DNA of 32,761 nucleotides from Ignavibacteria bacterium RBG_16_34_14. GTDB lineage: Bacteria > Bacteroidota > Ignavibacteria > Ignavibacteriales > Ignavibacteriaceae. A program made the position numbers and the translations under genes. This document shows positions 15,187-24,375 of this stretch, piece by piece. Under the pieces are notes generated by a model that saw nothing but the letters and a program-made list of their open reading frames with translations, had not been told where the DNA came from and ran no database searches. Location of the stretch: positions 1-32,761 of the forward strand of contig MHAF01000108.1 in assembly GCA_001802865.1 (NCBI GenBank), written 5' to 3'. Within the stretch, counting starts at the first letter, position 1. Each line of letters starts with the position of its first letter.

Positions 15187-16038
15187 ATGGAGATTAAAAA
15201 AATTTCTGTTATTGGAGGTGGTACAATGGGTAATGGAATTGCTCATGTTTTTGCTATGAAGGGTTTTGAGGTTAATCTTATTGAAACGAATGATGAGTTG
15301 TCCAATAAAGCTATAAAAACTATTTCATCTAATCTGGATAGACAGGTTAAAAAAAATGTAATAACTGAAGAAGATAAATCAAATACTTTAAAAAAAATTA
15401 GGTCTTTAACAGGAGTCGAAAAAACTCCACCGGATTCAGATTTAATTATTGAAGCTATATATGAAAATAAGGAAGCTAAACTCAATATCTTTAATAAACT
15501 TAATGATATAGTTAAATCAGATTCTATTTTGGCTACAAATACTTCTTCTATATCTATAACCGAGCTTTCAATGACTGGCAGACCGGATAAGTTTATTGGC
15601 ATGCACTTTATGAATCCTGTTCCTGTAATGAAGTTAGTTGAGATTATTAGAGGCTATTCAACAAGTGACGAAACCTTTAACCTGATAAAAAACCTCACAT
15701 CAAATCTTGATAAAATCCCTGTTGAAGTTCATGATTATCCCGGTTTTATATCTAACCGAATATTAATGCCTATGATAAATGAAGCAGTATTTGCATTAAT
15801 GGAAGGAGTTGCATCTAAAGAAGATATTGATACCGTGATGAAACTTGGAATGAACCACCCAATGGGACCATTAACTCTTGCAGATTTTATTGGGCTTGAT
15901 GTATGTCTCGCAATTCTGGATGTGTTGTACAATGGTTTCAATGATCCGAAATATCGTCCGTGTCCGTTATTAAAGAAGATGGTTGCAGCGGGTAAATTAG
16001 GCAGAAAATCAGGAGAAGGATTTTATAAATACAATTAA
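15187..16038 (+). CDS. hbd: 3-hydroxybutyryl-CoA dehydrogenase
   Basis: A 283-residue NAD(P)-dependent dehydrogenase that interconverts acetoacetyl-CoA and 3-hydroxybutyryl-CoA. The N-terminal Rossmann fold starts with VIGGGTMGNGIA (GxGxxG-type). SNTSSISITEL-type sequence (ATNTSSISITEL) and the catalytic-region GMHFMNPVPVMKLVEII follow, and then the helical dimer domain with GFISNRILMPMINEA and HPMGPLTLADFIGLD. The length is that of stand-alone Hbd/PaaH proteins and not of the fused FadB type. The start is ATG 15187 with AGAAAGG just upstream. It follows the thiolase by 30 bases and almost surely shares its message. The coenzyme (NADH or NADPH) cannot be told from this sequence by eye. Confidence 0.93.
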   Translation: MEIKKISVIGGGTMGNGIAHVFAMKGFEVNLIETNDELSNKAIKTISSNLDRQVKKNVITEEDKSNTLKKIRSLTGVEKTPPDSDLIIEAIYENKEAKLNIFNKLNDIVKSDSILATNTSSISITELSMTGRPDKFIGMHFMNPVPVMKLVEIIRGYSTSDETFNLIKNLTSNLDKIPVEVHDYPGFISNRILMPMINEAVFALMEGVASKEDIDTVMKLGMNHPMGPLTLADFIGLDVCLAILDVLYNGFNDPKYRPCPLLKKMVAAGKLGRKSGEGFYKYN

Positions 16039-16095
16039 AAACAATATTGGTTCTAGTTTAATTCCATGCTACAAAAATTAATTTTCGAATTTAGT

Positions 16096-16141
16096 CTCAG
16101 GCTTTTACCTGAGGAGAATATTACGCATTTAAATATTATGC
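16096..16141. repeat. Two adjacent stem-loops after hbd
   Basis: The first is CTCAGG (16096-16101), loop CTTTTA, CCTGAG (16108-16113). A second, weaker one pairs GCAT (16125-16128) with ATGC (16138-16141). No T-run follows the first stem, so an intrinsic terminator is uncertain. The downstream CACCTGAAAGTTGTGGCTAC has the look of a dispersed intergenic repeat, not confirmed here. Nothing else is seen in 16039-16234. Confidence 0.5.
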
Positions 16142-16234
16142 ACCTGAAAGTTGTGGCTACCTCAAATTATTAATAAAATTGACAGGTTAAAATTAAATAA
16201 TTATGTTTTAGTAAAATCAAAAAAATAACTTTTT

Positions 16235-18486
16235 ATGGACAAATGCATTTACAGCTTTGTTAAGTATAAAAAGAAATTCTTTGTAAGATATTACTATAAT
16301 CACCTTGCATTAAGTCCTTCTCATCCTGACTATCATTTATTCAACCAGATTCAAAATTATTTTAATAATCTATTAGTCAAAAAAGAAATTAAATTCTTAT
16401 TGCCCGTTAATGAAAGTTATGGATACAGGACATTATTTTTTTCATTATTGGCAGTGAAAACCGGTCTTGTCGCAAGATTACTTGCATATACTCTTTTATT
16501 CTTTTTATTAGAAAGTTTTATTCTTATTAACGAAAAATCAAATGATAAAAAATCAAATGACTTGTTCAAGCAGCAGGACTTGGGAAGCATCACAGGCAGC
16601 CTTGTGATGTCAGACAATGGCCAGGCTGTCATGAATTATTTAGCTATAATTCAGAATCTGCAGACTGGAGATGTGATTGATTCACAATATACAGGAAATT
16701 CTAATATCTTCAATTTTACAGATCTCACAACTCCTGTTGAGCATATTGATGAGCAAGTAAAAGATTACGTCTTGTTCCAGAATTATCCAAACCCGTTTAA
16801 CCCTTCCACTAATATTGAGTTCAGCATTCCGAGGACTGAGAATGTCAATCTTTCAGTTTACAACTCAATAGTTGAGCTCATCAAGGTACTTGTAGATCAA
16901 GAGCTGCAAGCCGGACATTATAAAGCGACATGGCTGGTGACAATGATAATGGAGGCCATGTTGCTAGCGGAGTATATTTTTACAGGTTGCAAGCCAGCGA
17001 CAAAGTAATGACTAAGAAAATGGTGAATTTAGGGAGTGGAAATGGAAGTTCAACATTTGGAAAAGCAACAGACAGAAACATTGGACAACTGCAAAAGGGG
17101 CAATCTGTCGGCTACAAAATCATTTTAGAAGCTGACATGGACTCAACAAGGCCATTGTTTTATGCAAATGAAATCATCATTGACGATTTGAAAGGGGACA
17201 CAACCCTAGTTCCGCTGAAGGTCACTAGATATTTCAGACCTCCGACAGTTGAGCAAATCCCGAATAAAACAATAAATGAGGATGAGCCTCCTTTGGATTC
17301 ACTTATTGCCATAATAAATGCGATGGGATATGACAATGACGGAAATCCAGTTGGCCCGGAACAATTGCAATATTCGATGACGCAAAGCAATTCAAACCTT
17401 GTCAATTTGATTTTGCACGATAAAAACATAAAGTTAGATTCTTTGAGTCAAAACGGGAATGGAAGCTCGAATATTGCGTATAAGGTGGTTTCACTTGCAA
17501 ATTCGACGGAGACTGAAAAGGATTTTGGGTTTATTGTGAATGCGATGAGCGACAGGGAAGGGAAGCTTGTTGATTTCCTGAATAATGCAAGGCAGGGTTA
17601 TGTCATGTCTGTCAACGCAAACAGGGATACTGCGATTGTAATGACAGGTGCGAATGGTAACTATTCATTGCAGAATATACCGACTGGCGGGGATACACTG
17701 AAAGCGCACATTATCAATCCTTACAGGCCTGAGGCATTTGTCAGGACGATATTTGTGCCCGGGAATGGCGATCAGACGAATGTTACGATTGACGCAGTGC
17801 CGCACCTGGAAGGAGCGGATTATATTGGGTTAGATACACTTGCGAGTTTTGTATGGGAGGGGAATTTCCGGCCTCAGTCTGGAACCGGCATGCAATTTGA
17901 AGGTTTGAAAAAATGGGATCTGAATAACATGTTTGAGATTATTTCCAGTTGGTCAACATTTTATGGAGATACTATTACAGTTCAGGAATAAAATTATTTG
18001 GTAAACAAAATATCTGAAAGAATAGATCCGCACTTTGATGTGGCTTCTACAAAATATATTGTTCCACAAGATAGTGGTATGTCTACCAGTACTCAAGGAG
18101 CTATAAACTGGTTCAAAGACGTTACTGGTTCACTTGGTAGTATCGCAACTTGGGATATGAACTCCGACGGCTATATGGATAGGGCGAGAATTACTCTAAG
18201 TTACATAATATATAATAATAGAGCGATAGTCCAAGAAGGTTTGTCAGCAAGGGTTGCTCCGGGAGAAGTTGGAATAACAAGCTCAATTGCTCCGGATAAA
18301 ACAGTGCTCCATATAAATACTCCACGGAGTTTACTCCAGCCAGCAGACATTTGGCTCGTCAATCTGGCAAAGAACTATGCCCCCAAAACCAGTTTCTATG
18401 TTATCCTGCCAGTCGATTACTTTGAATCAACTTTCTCTAAATATCAGATGAAAAAGAATGAGTCCTTAATAAAAAACTCAGAATAA
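16235..18486 (+). pseudogene. Broken gene for a multidomain secreted protein with an internal T9SS-type sorting domain
   Basis: Three open stretches read as one disrupted protein. Part one (16235-~16930) has an AT-rich head with a hydrophobic segment (LLAYTLLFFLLESFILI), then a carboxypeptidase-regulatory-like piece (GSITGSLVMSDNGQAV) and the start of a sorting/FlgD-like domain (FQNYPNPFNPSTNIEFSIP). The frame shifts after KATW near 16932: the normal ending (GDNDNGGHVASGVYFYRL) continues one frame away, as if one G were lost. Part two (to 17991) holds a cadherin/Ig-like segment (NKTINEDEPP; YSMTQSNSNLVN) and a second regulatory-like domain (GNYSLQNIPTGGDTLKAHI). A TAA at 17989-17991 then interrupts the same frame, which resumes to 18486 (VNKISERIDPHFD; WDMNSDGYMDRA). 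No protease or other enzyme core is recognised. Start uncertain. Confidence 0.75.
16533..16562 (+). repeat. 15-base direct repeat, two copies
   Basis: AAAAATCAAATGATA (16533-16547) is followed at once by AAAAATCAAATGACT (16548-16562); the first 13 bases are identical. It encodes KSND-K-KSND and lies just where the AT-rich head of the broken gene meets recognisable secreted-protein sequence. Confidence 0.7.
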
Positions 18487-18524
18487 AATTTTTAAGGGAT
18501 GCTGTTATACAAAGAAATAAAAAG

Positions 18525-18546
18525 TTACATAATATATATTATGTAA
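18525..18546. repeat. Perfect 22-base palindrome between convergent genes
   Basis: Half-site TTACATAATAT followed directly by its exact complement, with no loop. It sits between the end of the broken secreted-protein gene and the end of ftsY. It is entirely AT except for one C and one G, and there is no T-run of terminator type. It could be an operator-like site or a weak two-way hairpin. Nothing else is seen in 18487-18677. Confidence 0.6.
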
Positions 18547-18677
18547 ACTAAATTGTTAAAATATTTATCAGAACTCAAACTATACACTTCCCTTACAATT
18601 TCATTGTCGTTAAAAAATTTTGTTGGATAATCAAATATTATGTGTTTTTGCTTCCTCATCAACTAATTCAATTCCTA

Positions 18678-19616
18678 TTAATTCGTTTCAAATAAAGCTG
18701 ATACGAACAGATCAGGATCAAAAGTCTGAAGATCATCAATGGCTTCACCAACACCAATATATTTTACAGGTATCTTTAGCTTTGAACTTATTTGAAAGAC
18801 AACTCCACCTTTTGCAGTTCCATCAAGTTTGGTAATTATTAAACCTGAAATGTTAGTTACTTTCTTAAACTCCTCAGCTTGAAGTACTGCATTCTGACCT
18901 GTTGTTCCATCAAGAACCAACAGAGTTTCATTGGGAGCATAGGGAACTACTTTTGCTAAAACTCTCTTAAGCTTTCCTAGTTCTTCCATAAGATTGGCTT
19001 TATTATGAAGTCTGCCAGCGGTATCTATTAGGACAATATCAAAATTTTCTTTTTGAGCTTTTTTAACTGCATCAAAAGCTACGGATGATGGATCGGTTCC
19101 CTTTTCTTTCTGATATATTTCAACATCCGCACGCTTAGCCCAGATTTCAAGCTGTTCATTGGCTGCAGCTCTGAATGTATCTGCGGCACCAATTATAACT
19201 TTTAATCCAGCTTTATTAAAGTTATAAGCAAGCTTACCTATAGTAGTTGTCTTCCCTACTCCATTAACTCCTACAATCAGAAAAACGTATGGTTTAAATT
19301 TATTTATATCATCTCCGTTAGCAGCATAATTACTCTTTAAAACCTCTGATAATTCCTTCTTTACAGTTTCAACAATATTAATTGTAGAACGATCTCTCTC
19401 ATTCTTTAATGATTTACGTGCGTTTTCAATTATGGTTTCTGTTGTATCAAATCCAATATCGGATGTAATTAAGATTTCTTCAATCTCATCAAGAGTTGCA
19501 TTATCTATAACTGCTTTACCACTGATTGTTTCAGTAATTGAATTGAATAGCTTATTCCTGGTTTTTGTTAAACCATCTTTTAGTTTCTTGAAATTTATAT
19601 TATCAAACAGACTCAT
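18678..19616 (-). CDS. ftsY: Signal recognition particle receptor FtsY
   Basis: A 312-residue SRP GTPase that receives ribosome-SRP complexes at the membrane and hands them to SecYEG. The N domain covers about 1-100. The G domain has the P-loop GVNGVGKTTT (G1, residues 116-125), DTFRAAA (146-152), DTAGRL (198-203) and TKLDGTAKGG (262-271). It lacks the long acidic A domain of E. coli FtsY; membrane contact would depend on the N-terminal amphipathic helix (NINFKKLKDGLTKTRNKLF). This short form is common in the phylum. The ATG at 19616 lies 13 bases inside the end of pgsA, so translation is likely coupled. It is the last gene of the purF-to-ftsY chain. Confidence 0.96.
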   Translation of the reverse strand: MSLFDNINFKKLKDGLTKTRNKLFNSITETISGKAVIDNATLDEIEEILITSDIGFDTTETIIENARKSLKNERDRSTINIVETVKKELSEVLKSNYAANGDDINKFKPYVFLIVGVNGVGKTTTIGKLAYNFNKAGLKVIIGAADTFRAAANEQLEIWAKRADVEIYQKEKGTDPSSVAFDAVKKAQKENFDIVLIDTAGRLHNKANLMEELGKLKRVLAKVVPYAPNETLLVLDGTTGQNAVLQAEEFKKVTNISGLIITKLDGTAKGGVVFQISSKLKIPVKYIGVGEAIDDLQTFDPDLFVSALFETN

Positions 19617-20166
19617 ATCTCTTCTTATTTATAAATTCAAATGCTCTCATTACATAAACAACAAACGAAACAACTATCAGAATTAATGTGATAAAATAAA
19701 CAGATTGGAAAATCAAACTGCTTTTATCAATTTGTACAATAACTAAAATTAAAAATAAAGAAAGTAATGTTACGGTAAGTTTACCGATCATATTTGATGG
19801 TAGAACTTTTCCAATCTTTGTTGTAAGGAATATTCCTCCAAGGAAAATCAAAATATCTCTTCCTATCACCAGGTAAAAAAAATAATCAGGTATCTCTTTA
19901 AGGAGAAACAATTTTATTACAACAACACCGATTAAAACTTTATCAGCAACCGGATCCAGTATCTTTCCAAATTCCGATACCTGGTTATACTTTCTAGCAA
20001 GATAACCATCAAGGTAATCAGTAGCTATACCTAAAAATGCAAACCCAAGGATGGTGTAACGGGTATTTATATTTTCCAAATTATCAAACAGGAACCATAA
20101 AGGAAGAGCCGACAGAAGCCGGGTTAAACTTAAAATATTGGAAATAGTAAATGATTTATTGAACAT
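19603..20166 (-). CDS. pgsA: CDP-alcohol phosphatidyltransferase, probable phosphatidylglycerophosphate synthase
   Basis: A 187-residue integral membrane enzyme. The CDP-alcohol phosphatidyltransferase motif is complete: Asp50, Asp53-Gly54, Ala57-Arg58, Gly67, Asp71 and Asp75 (DYLDGYLARKY ... GKILDPVADK). Several hydrophobic helices follow. Phosphatidylglycerophosphate synthesis from CDP-diacylglycerol and glycerol 3-phosphate is the likeliest reaction, given the size and the opening TISNILSLTRLLSALPLWF, which is typical of PgsA; another alcohol acceptor cannot be ruled out. Start ATG 20166 immediately follows the end of the subtilase gene with no gap, and the 3' end overlaps ftsY by 14 bases. 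Lipid synthesis and membrane protein targeting thus share a message with the secreted protease. Confidence 0.88.
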   Translation of the reverse strand: MFNKSFTISNILSLTRLLSALPLWFLFDNLENINTRYTILGFAFLGIATDYLDGYLARKYNQVSEFGKILDPVADKVLIGVVVIKLFLLKEIPDYFFYLVIGRDILIFLGGIFLTTKIGKVLPSNMIGKLTVTLLSLFLILVIVQIDKSSLIFQSVYFITLILIVVSFVVYVMRAFEFINKKRYESV

Positions 20167-23100
20167 TTATCTTATTACGGCAAACTTACCAATTTTCTCC
20201 TCAACTTCGTTATCTGAATCATCAAGCATTACGATTCTGTAAATATATACTCCGGAACTGAGGGTTTCACCTGTCTCATAACTCAGGTTGAAATCAAGAC
20301 CACCATTACCATCTGTCTCTTCAATCTCATCAATTCTTTCACCGTTTAAAGTGAAAATAATTATTTTTGCTTTCTTTGGTAAATTGGCAAATGTAACCTT
20401 TCCTCTTTCAATGTTTGCCGGATTTGGGTAAACATAAACGTCCGAAAGATCATTTGCATAGGATGTTAGTACAACATAGCTGCCAGCACCAGAATTAATT
20501 ATTAAACCTCCTGATTCGGCAGAGGATTTAAGATTAATAACTCTCAACCTGTATTCCCTGCCAATTGAACCGATTGGTCTTTTTCCATCAAGATTAAGAT
20601 AAATTATTTTTTTGTTCGAGCTATTTATTTCAACAGATGCAACATGATTATCAGGTTCGAATGAATAATTCTCTTTTGCTTTCGCAGATGTTTCATCAAC
20701 ATTAAAATTAAATACAAGCTTTATTCTATCGGGAGAAACTATCTCAAAAGAAGTAATAAAAAATTCTTCTGGAGTATTAATCTGCTTAACATTAAATTGA
20801 ATCGTATCCAAGGTTATAGGAGAGCCATAAAAATCATTTAAATTTTTTACAATTAAGTTGTTACTTCCAATAGGAAGAGTATCATTGAATGATAAAAGAT
20901 AGGAATATTGATTTGCCGGTGAAATAGAATTTGGGAAACCAAAATTCTGAACTTCAAATGCTCTGAGATTTTCAATAGTAGTTTTTATTTTTTCAGAAAA
21001 AGTTAATATAAGATTCTTTGAACTGTTATTAGTGATCGAATCTACTCTGGCAGGTTCGTGTGAATATATTTGAATGATACTTGAAAGATTTGAATAGGGT
21101 TCTCCTTTAGAGGCATCAAAACCCTGGATAGCATAGTAATAAGTTTTGTTTTTTGTTACCAAAGTATCTATATAAGTTTTTGAAGTTGTTGAATCAATCA
21201 ATTCAACATTTTCATCCGAAGCTTTATAAATTAAGAACCTGTCCCCTGCTCCTTCCCAGCTTAATTTAATATTAGTAGAATCAATACTAAATCCTTTTAA
21301 TGCAAATGGCGTTAATGCTTTATTTGATGGAACGAATTCATAAAATTTTATCCCTTCAGGAGTTTGTAAAGCTATTTCTGTAACCCCATTTTGATTTATA
21401 TCTCCGGAAAAAATGTATTCACTATTAATCCCTTCATCAAAGTAAATTATTTTTGATCCAGCTATATCATATTTAAGAATATATACGAATGGAAAAATAT
21501 TCAGAACTAATTCTGATTTTCCATCAACATCAACGTCAACAAATTTCACAGTCTGATAAACTTCACTAAACCCGAATCCTAAAAATTCTGCGGACTGATC
21601 AAGAAAAACATTTTCATACAAAATATTGAGAGCATTATTCTTGAAATTAAAAACTAATAAAAGAAAGTTTGGGGCAATACTATTTGTTTCAAAAAGTACA
21701 GCTATTTCATCAACTCCATCCCCATCAAAATCACCTGATGAAAGAATATGGTTACTGTTTGTAATTAAATTAGTAATTAAACTATCACCCGGAACAAAAT
21801 TATTCTGGCCTAAAATTTTATAACTAATCAAGTCTCCATCATAATCAGCAAACCAAATTTCTTTAATTCCATCATTATTAAGATTGGCTGTAGTAACATT
21901 TCCATAAATATGATTTGGGAAATTAAGCTGCTGGTCATAAGGATATAAATAGGAATAATCAGTAAGATTCTTTGAAGCTGCAATACTGAAATCAGAATTA
22001 AGTGTATAGACCCTAATTAAGGTATCATTTATATTTGTAATAACTTCTGTCTTACCATCGTTATCCAAATCCTGGGCGAAAATTGGATAGAATGAAGTAT
22101 CAATATTTAGTTTATTTTCTAATTGAAATGTAAATGGCTGAGTTTGTTCATCAATAAAACCAACTCTGCCTTCAGAGGAGAGTAAATCTTTTTTCCCACT
22201 GTTATTAAAATCTCCAAAGCTTCTAGGAATTTTATTTTTTATTGAATCAATATTTTTAAGAGTATCACCTTTAAGTTCATAAAGGGTATAATAAATATCT
22301 TGAGAAGTATAAAATTGCTGAAACAATACTTCATTAAAATTATCTGAGAGAAAACTTACAGGCTTTTCAAATAAAGTTCCGCGTGGTAATGAAAAAAGCA
22401 TCACCTGATAATTGACTATTTCAGGCAGTGAAGCAGTATGAAAAATAAAGTTATTCAGATTGTTGAGTGTATCTACATATTTAGTTTTTAATCCTGCTAT
22501 ATTTTCTGCTTCAAAATAAACTTCATAGTCGGTGGAAGGAAAAACTAAATCTTTAGGTATAAAACCATAATGAAATTGTTTTACAAACTGGTTATTCGTA
22601 TTAAAGCCATCAAGAGTTATAAACCTGAAATCCGTTTCACCTACTTTTTTATAAAATAATCTTACAATACTTTTTTGGCTTGTATAAAACTCAGCACCAA
22701 TTGTTGATTTATCTCCATAATAAATTGGTCCGCTTCCAACTTCAACAAGCTCAGGTGGAGATCGCATAATATGAAAGTTAATCCTCTCTTCAAGTGTTCC
22801 CCCATTGTTTTGAAAGACAACCAATCTGAGTGTATATATATTATCGGCAAAGCCACTCACATCAAGATTATGAATAGTTTCATTTGAGAATTGGTTTCTT
22901 CCATTCTCGATTAACATAGTCCATTGTTCCGGATTATCACCTAAACCGACTTGTAGATTATAACTTACAAAGTAAGGAGAAAGTACACTTGTATTTATTT
23001 CAATTGAATTTCCATTAGTTGCAAAATCCATAGTTGGGTTATTAAATTTAATAACAGCAGGAGCTAAAACCGTTAAAGCGTTAAAGAGATTTAATCTTCC

Positions 23101-24375
23101 GGCTCCGCTTCTTAAATCCCAACCCGGTTCTCCAATATCATAGCAGGTAGATTTAATTATTTGCTTAACTTCTTCATTTGTAAAATTCTGAAGTGATAAA
23201 ATTAATGCAGCAGCTGCAGAAACATGAGGCGACGCTGCTGAAGTTCCACTAAAACCTGGTGTATATTCTCCATTCCTAACCGTGGTTACTATTTGAGTAC
23301 CAGGTGCAACAAGATCCAGCGTTGAACCATAAGAACCTAAAGTAAAATCTTCTTCAGTCGAATTACCAACAGATATAACTTCAGGAAAGCCGGATGGATA
23401 ATGAATTGTTGTTGTATTTGTATTACCGGAACTACCTACCAGTACTACATTTTGCGAATAAGCATATCTTATTACATCCCTTAACACATAAGAAAAAGAA
23501 TAATCTCCCCAACTCATGTTAATTACATCAGCACCCATCATAACAGAATACAATATTGCTGCAGCAGCATCATCTTCATCTCCATAACCTCCAGGGTCAA
23601 AAGATCTGACATTTAGTAGTTTGACATTAGGAGCTACTCCTGCAATACCGGAATTGTTGTTTGTTTCCGCACCAATAATTCCAGCGACAGCAGTTCCATG
23701 AGAACCGCCATGTTCATCCATTGGATTACTATCCCAAACGAGATAATCTCCTGCCGTAGAATCAAACGGAAAACCAACACGATCTACAAAATCCCAGCCC
23801 ATGTAATCATCTATAAAGCCATTGTTATCATCATCAATATTGTTGTCAGAAATCTCACCAGGATTATAATATATTTTATTGGTCAGGTCAGGATGTAAAT
23901 AATCAATCCCCGTATCAATAACTGATACTAAAATAGTATCGCTGCCTTGTGTAATATTCCAGGCGTTAAAAGCACCGATTTTTTGTAAAGCCCATTGTTC
24001 ATTTATCAGGCTATCATTTGGGATGAAATCCATTTTGTATATAACTGCTTTTTGTATATACTCAATGTCTGAATCCGAAGAGAGTATTGAAGAAAAATCA
24101 GCTTCATCTACACTTTCTGAGAACTGAACTTTAACAATTCTACCCAAAATTTCATCTCCCCTGCCCAATCCTTTTGCTAAATAATTAACATTGAATTCAG
24201 GAAGCGAAACCGGTCTGTTACCAATTACATCACTAAACCTTTGTTCGCCTACTTTCTGATCAACAGCAGGAACAGGAACAAAGCTTTTATATTTAATAAA
24301 ATAAGTTGTTTGCGAGTAGTTATTAAATGTTATAAAAATAAAAAAAAGGAGGAATGAGAGGAATTTATAATTCAT
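20167..24375 (-). CDS. Subtilisin-like S8 serine protease with FG-GAP-like repeats and T9SS sorting domain
   Basis: A 1402-residue surface or secreted protease. Signal peptide about 1-21 (FLSFLLFFIFITF). A propeptide-like region runs to ~120. The S8 domain spans about 140-440, with Asp154 (VIDTGIDYLHPDL), His226 (GGSHGTAVAG), oxyanion Asn318 (GSSGN) and Ser379 (SGTSAASPHV), so the active site is whole. Calcium-type DxDxDG repeats of FG-GAP/VCBS kind occur near residues 720, 770, 832, 882, 948 and 992 and suggest a beta-propeller. A fibronectin-III-like segment follows (~1045-1110). The C-terminus from ~1313 (VYVYPNPANIERGKV ... SSGVYIYRIV ... KIGKFAVIR) is a type A sorting domain for T9SS export. 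It overlaps the end of purF by 11 bases and is followed directly by pgsA. Substrate unknown. Confidence 0.93.
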   Translation of the reverse strand: MNYKFLSFLLFFIFITFNNYSQTTYFIKYKSFVPVPAVDQKVGEQRFSDVIGNRPVSLPEFNVNYLAKGLGRGDEILGRIVKVQFSESVDEADFSSILSSDSDIEYIQKAVIYKMDFIPNDSLINEQWALQKIGAFNAWNITQGSDTILVSVIDTGIDYLHPDLTNKIYYNPGEISDNNIDDDNNGFIDDYMGWDFVDRVGFPFDSTAGDYLVWDSNPMDEHGGSHGTAVAGIIGAETNNNSGIAGVAPNVKLLNVRSFDPGGYGDEDDAAAAILYSVMMGADVINMSWGDYSFSYVLRDVIRYAYSQNVVLVGSSGNTNTTTIHYPSGFPEVISVGNSTEEDFTLGSYGSTLDLVAPGTQIVTTVRNGEYTPGFSGTSAASPHVSAAAALILSLQNFTNEEVKQIIKSTCYDIGEPGWDLRSGAGRLNLFNALTVLAPAVIKFNNPTMDFATNGNSIEINTSVLSPYFVSYNLQVGLGDNPEQWTMLIENGRNQFSNETIHNLDVSGFADNIYTLRLVVFQNNGGTLEERINFHIMRSPPELVEVGSGPIYYGDKSTIGAEFYTSQKSIVRLFYKKVGETDFRFITLDGFNTNNQFVKQFHYGFIPKDLVFPSTDYEVYFEAENIAGLKTKYVDTLNNLNNFIFHTASLPEIVNYQVMLFSLPRGTLFEKPVSFLSDNFNEVLFQQFYTSQDIYYTLYELKGDTLKNIDSIKNKIPRSFGDFNNSGKKDLLSSEGRVGFIDEQTQPFTFQLENKLNIDTSFYPIFAQDLDNDGKTEVITNINDTLIRVYTLNSDFSIAASKNLTDYSYLYPYDQQLNFPNHIYGNVTTANLNNDGIKEIWFADYDGDLISYKILGQNNFVPGDSLITNLITNSNHILSSGDFDGDGVDEIAVLFETNSIAPNFLLLVFNFKNNALNILYENVFLDQSAEFLGFGFSEVYQTVKFVDVDVDGKSELVLNIFPFVYILKYDIAGSKIIYFDEGINSEYIFSGDINQNGVTEIALQTPEGIKFYEFVPSNKALTPFALKGFSIDSTNIKLSWEGAGDRFLIYKASDENVELIDSTTSKTYIDTLVTKNKTYYYAIQGFDASKGEPYSNLSSIIQIYSHEPARVDSITNNSSKNLILTFSEKIKTTIENLRAFEVQNFGFPNSISPANQYSYLLSFNDTLPIGSNNLIVKNLNDFYGSPITLDTIQFNVKQINTPEEFFITSFEIVSPDRIKLVFNFNVDETSAKAKENYSFEPDNHVASVEINSSNKKIIYLNLDGKRPIGSIGREYRLRVINLKSSAESGGLIINSGAGSYVVLTSYANDLSDVYVYPNPANIERGKVTFANLPKKAKIIIFTLNGERIDEIEETDGNGGLDFNLSYETGETLSSGVYIYRIVMLDDSDNEVEEKIGKFAVIR

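Noticed and set aside
15243-15602. 119-residue antisense open frame inside hbd
   Set aside because: Shadow frame with no recognisable motif or ribosome site; hbd itself is certain.
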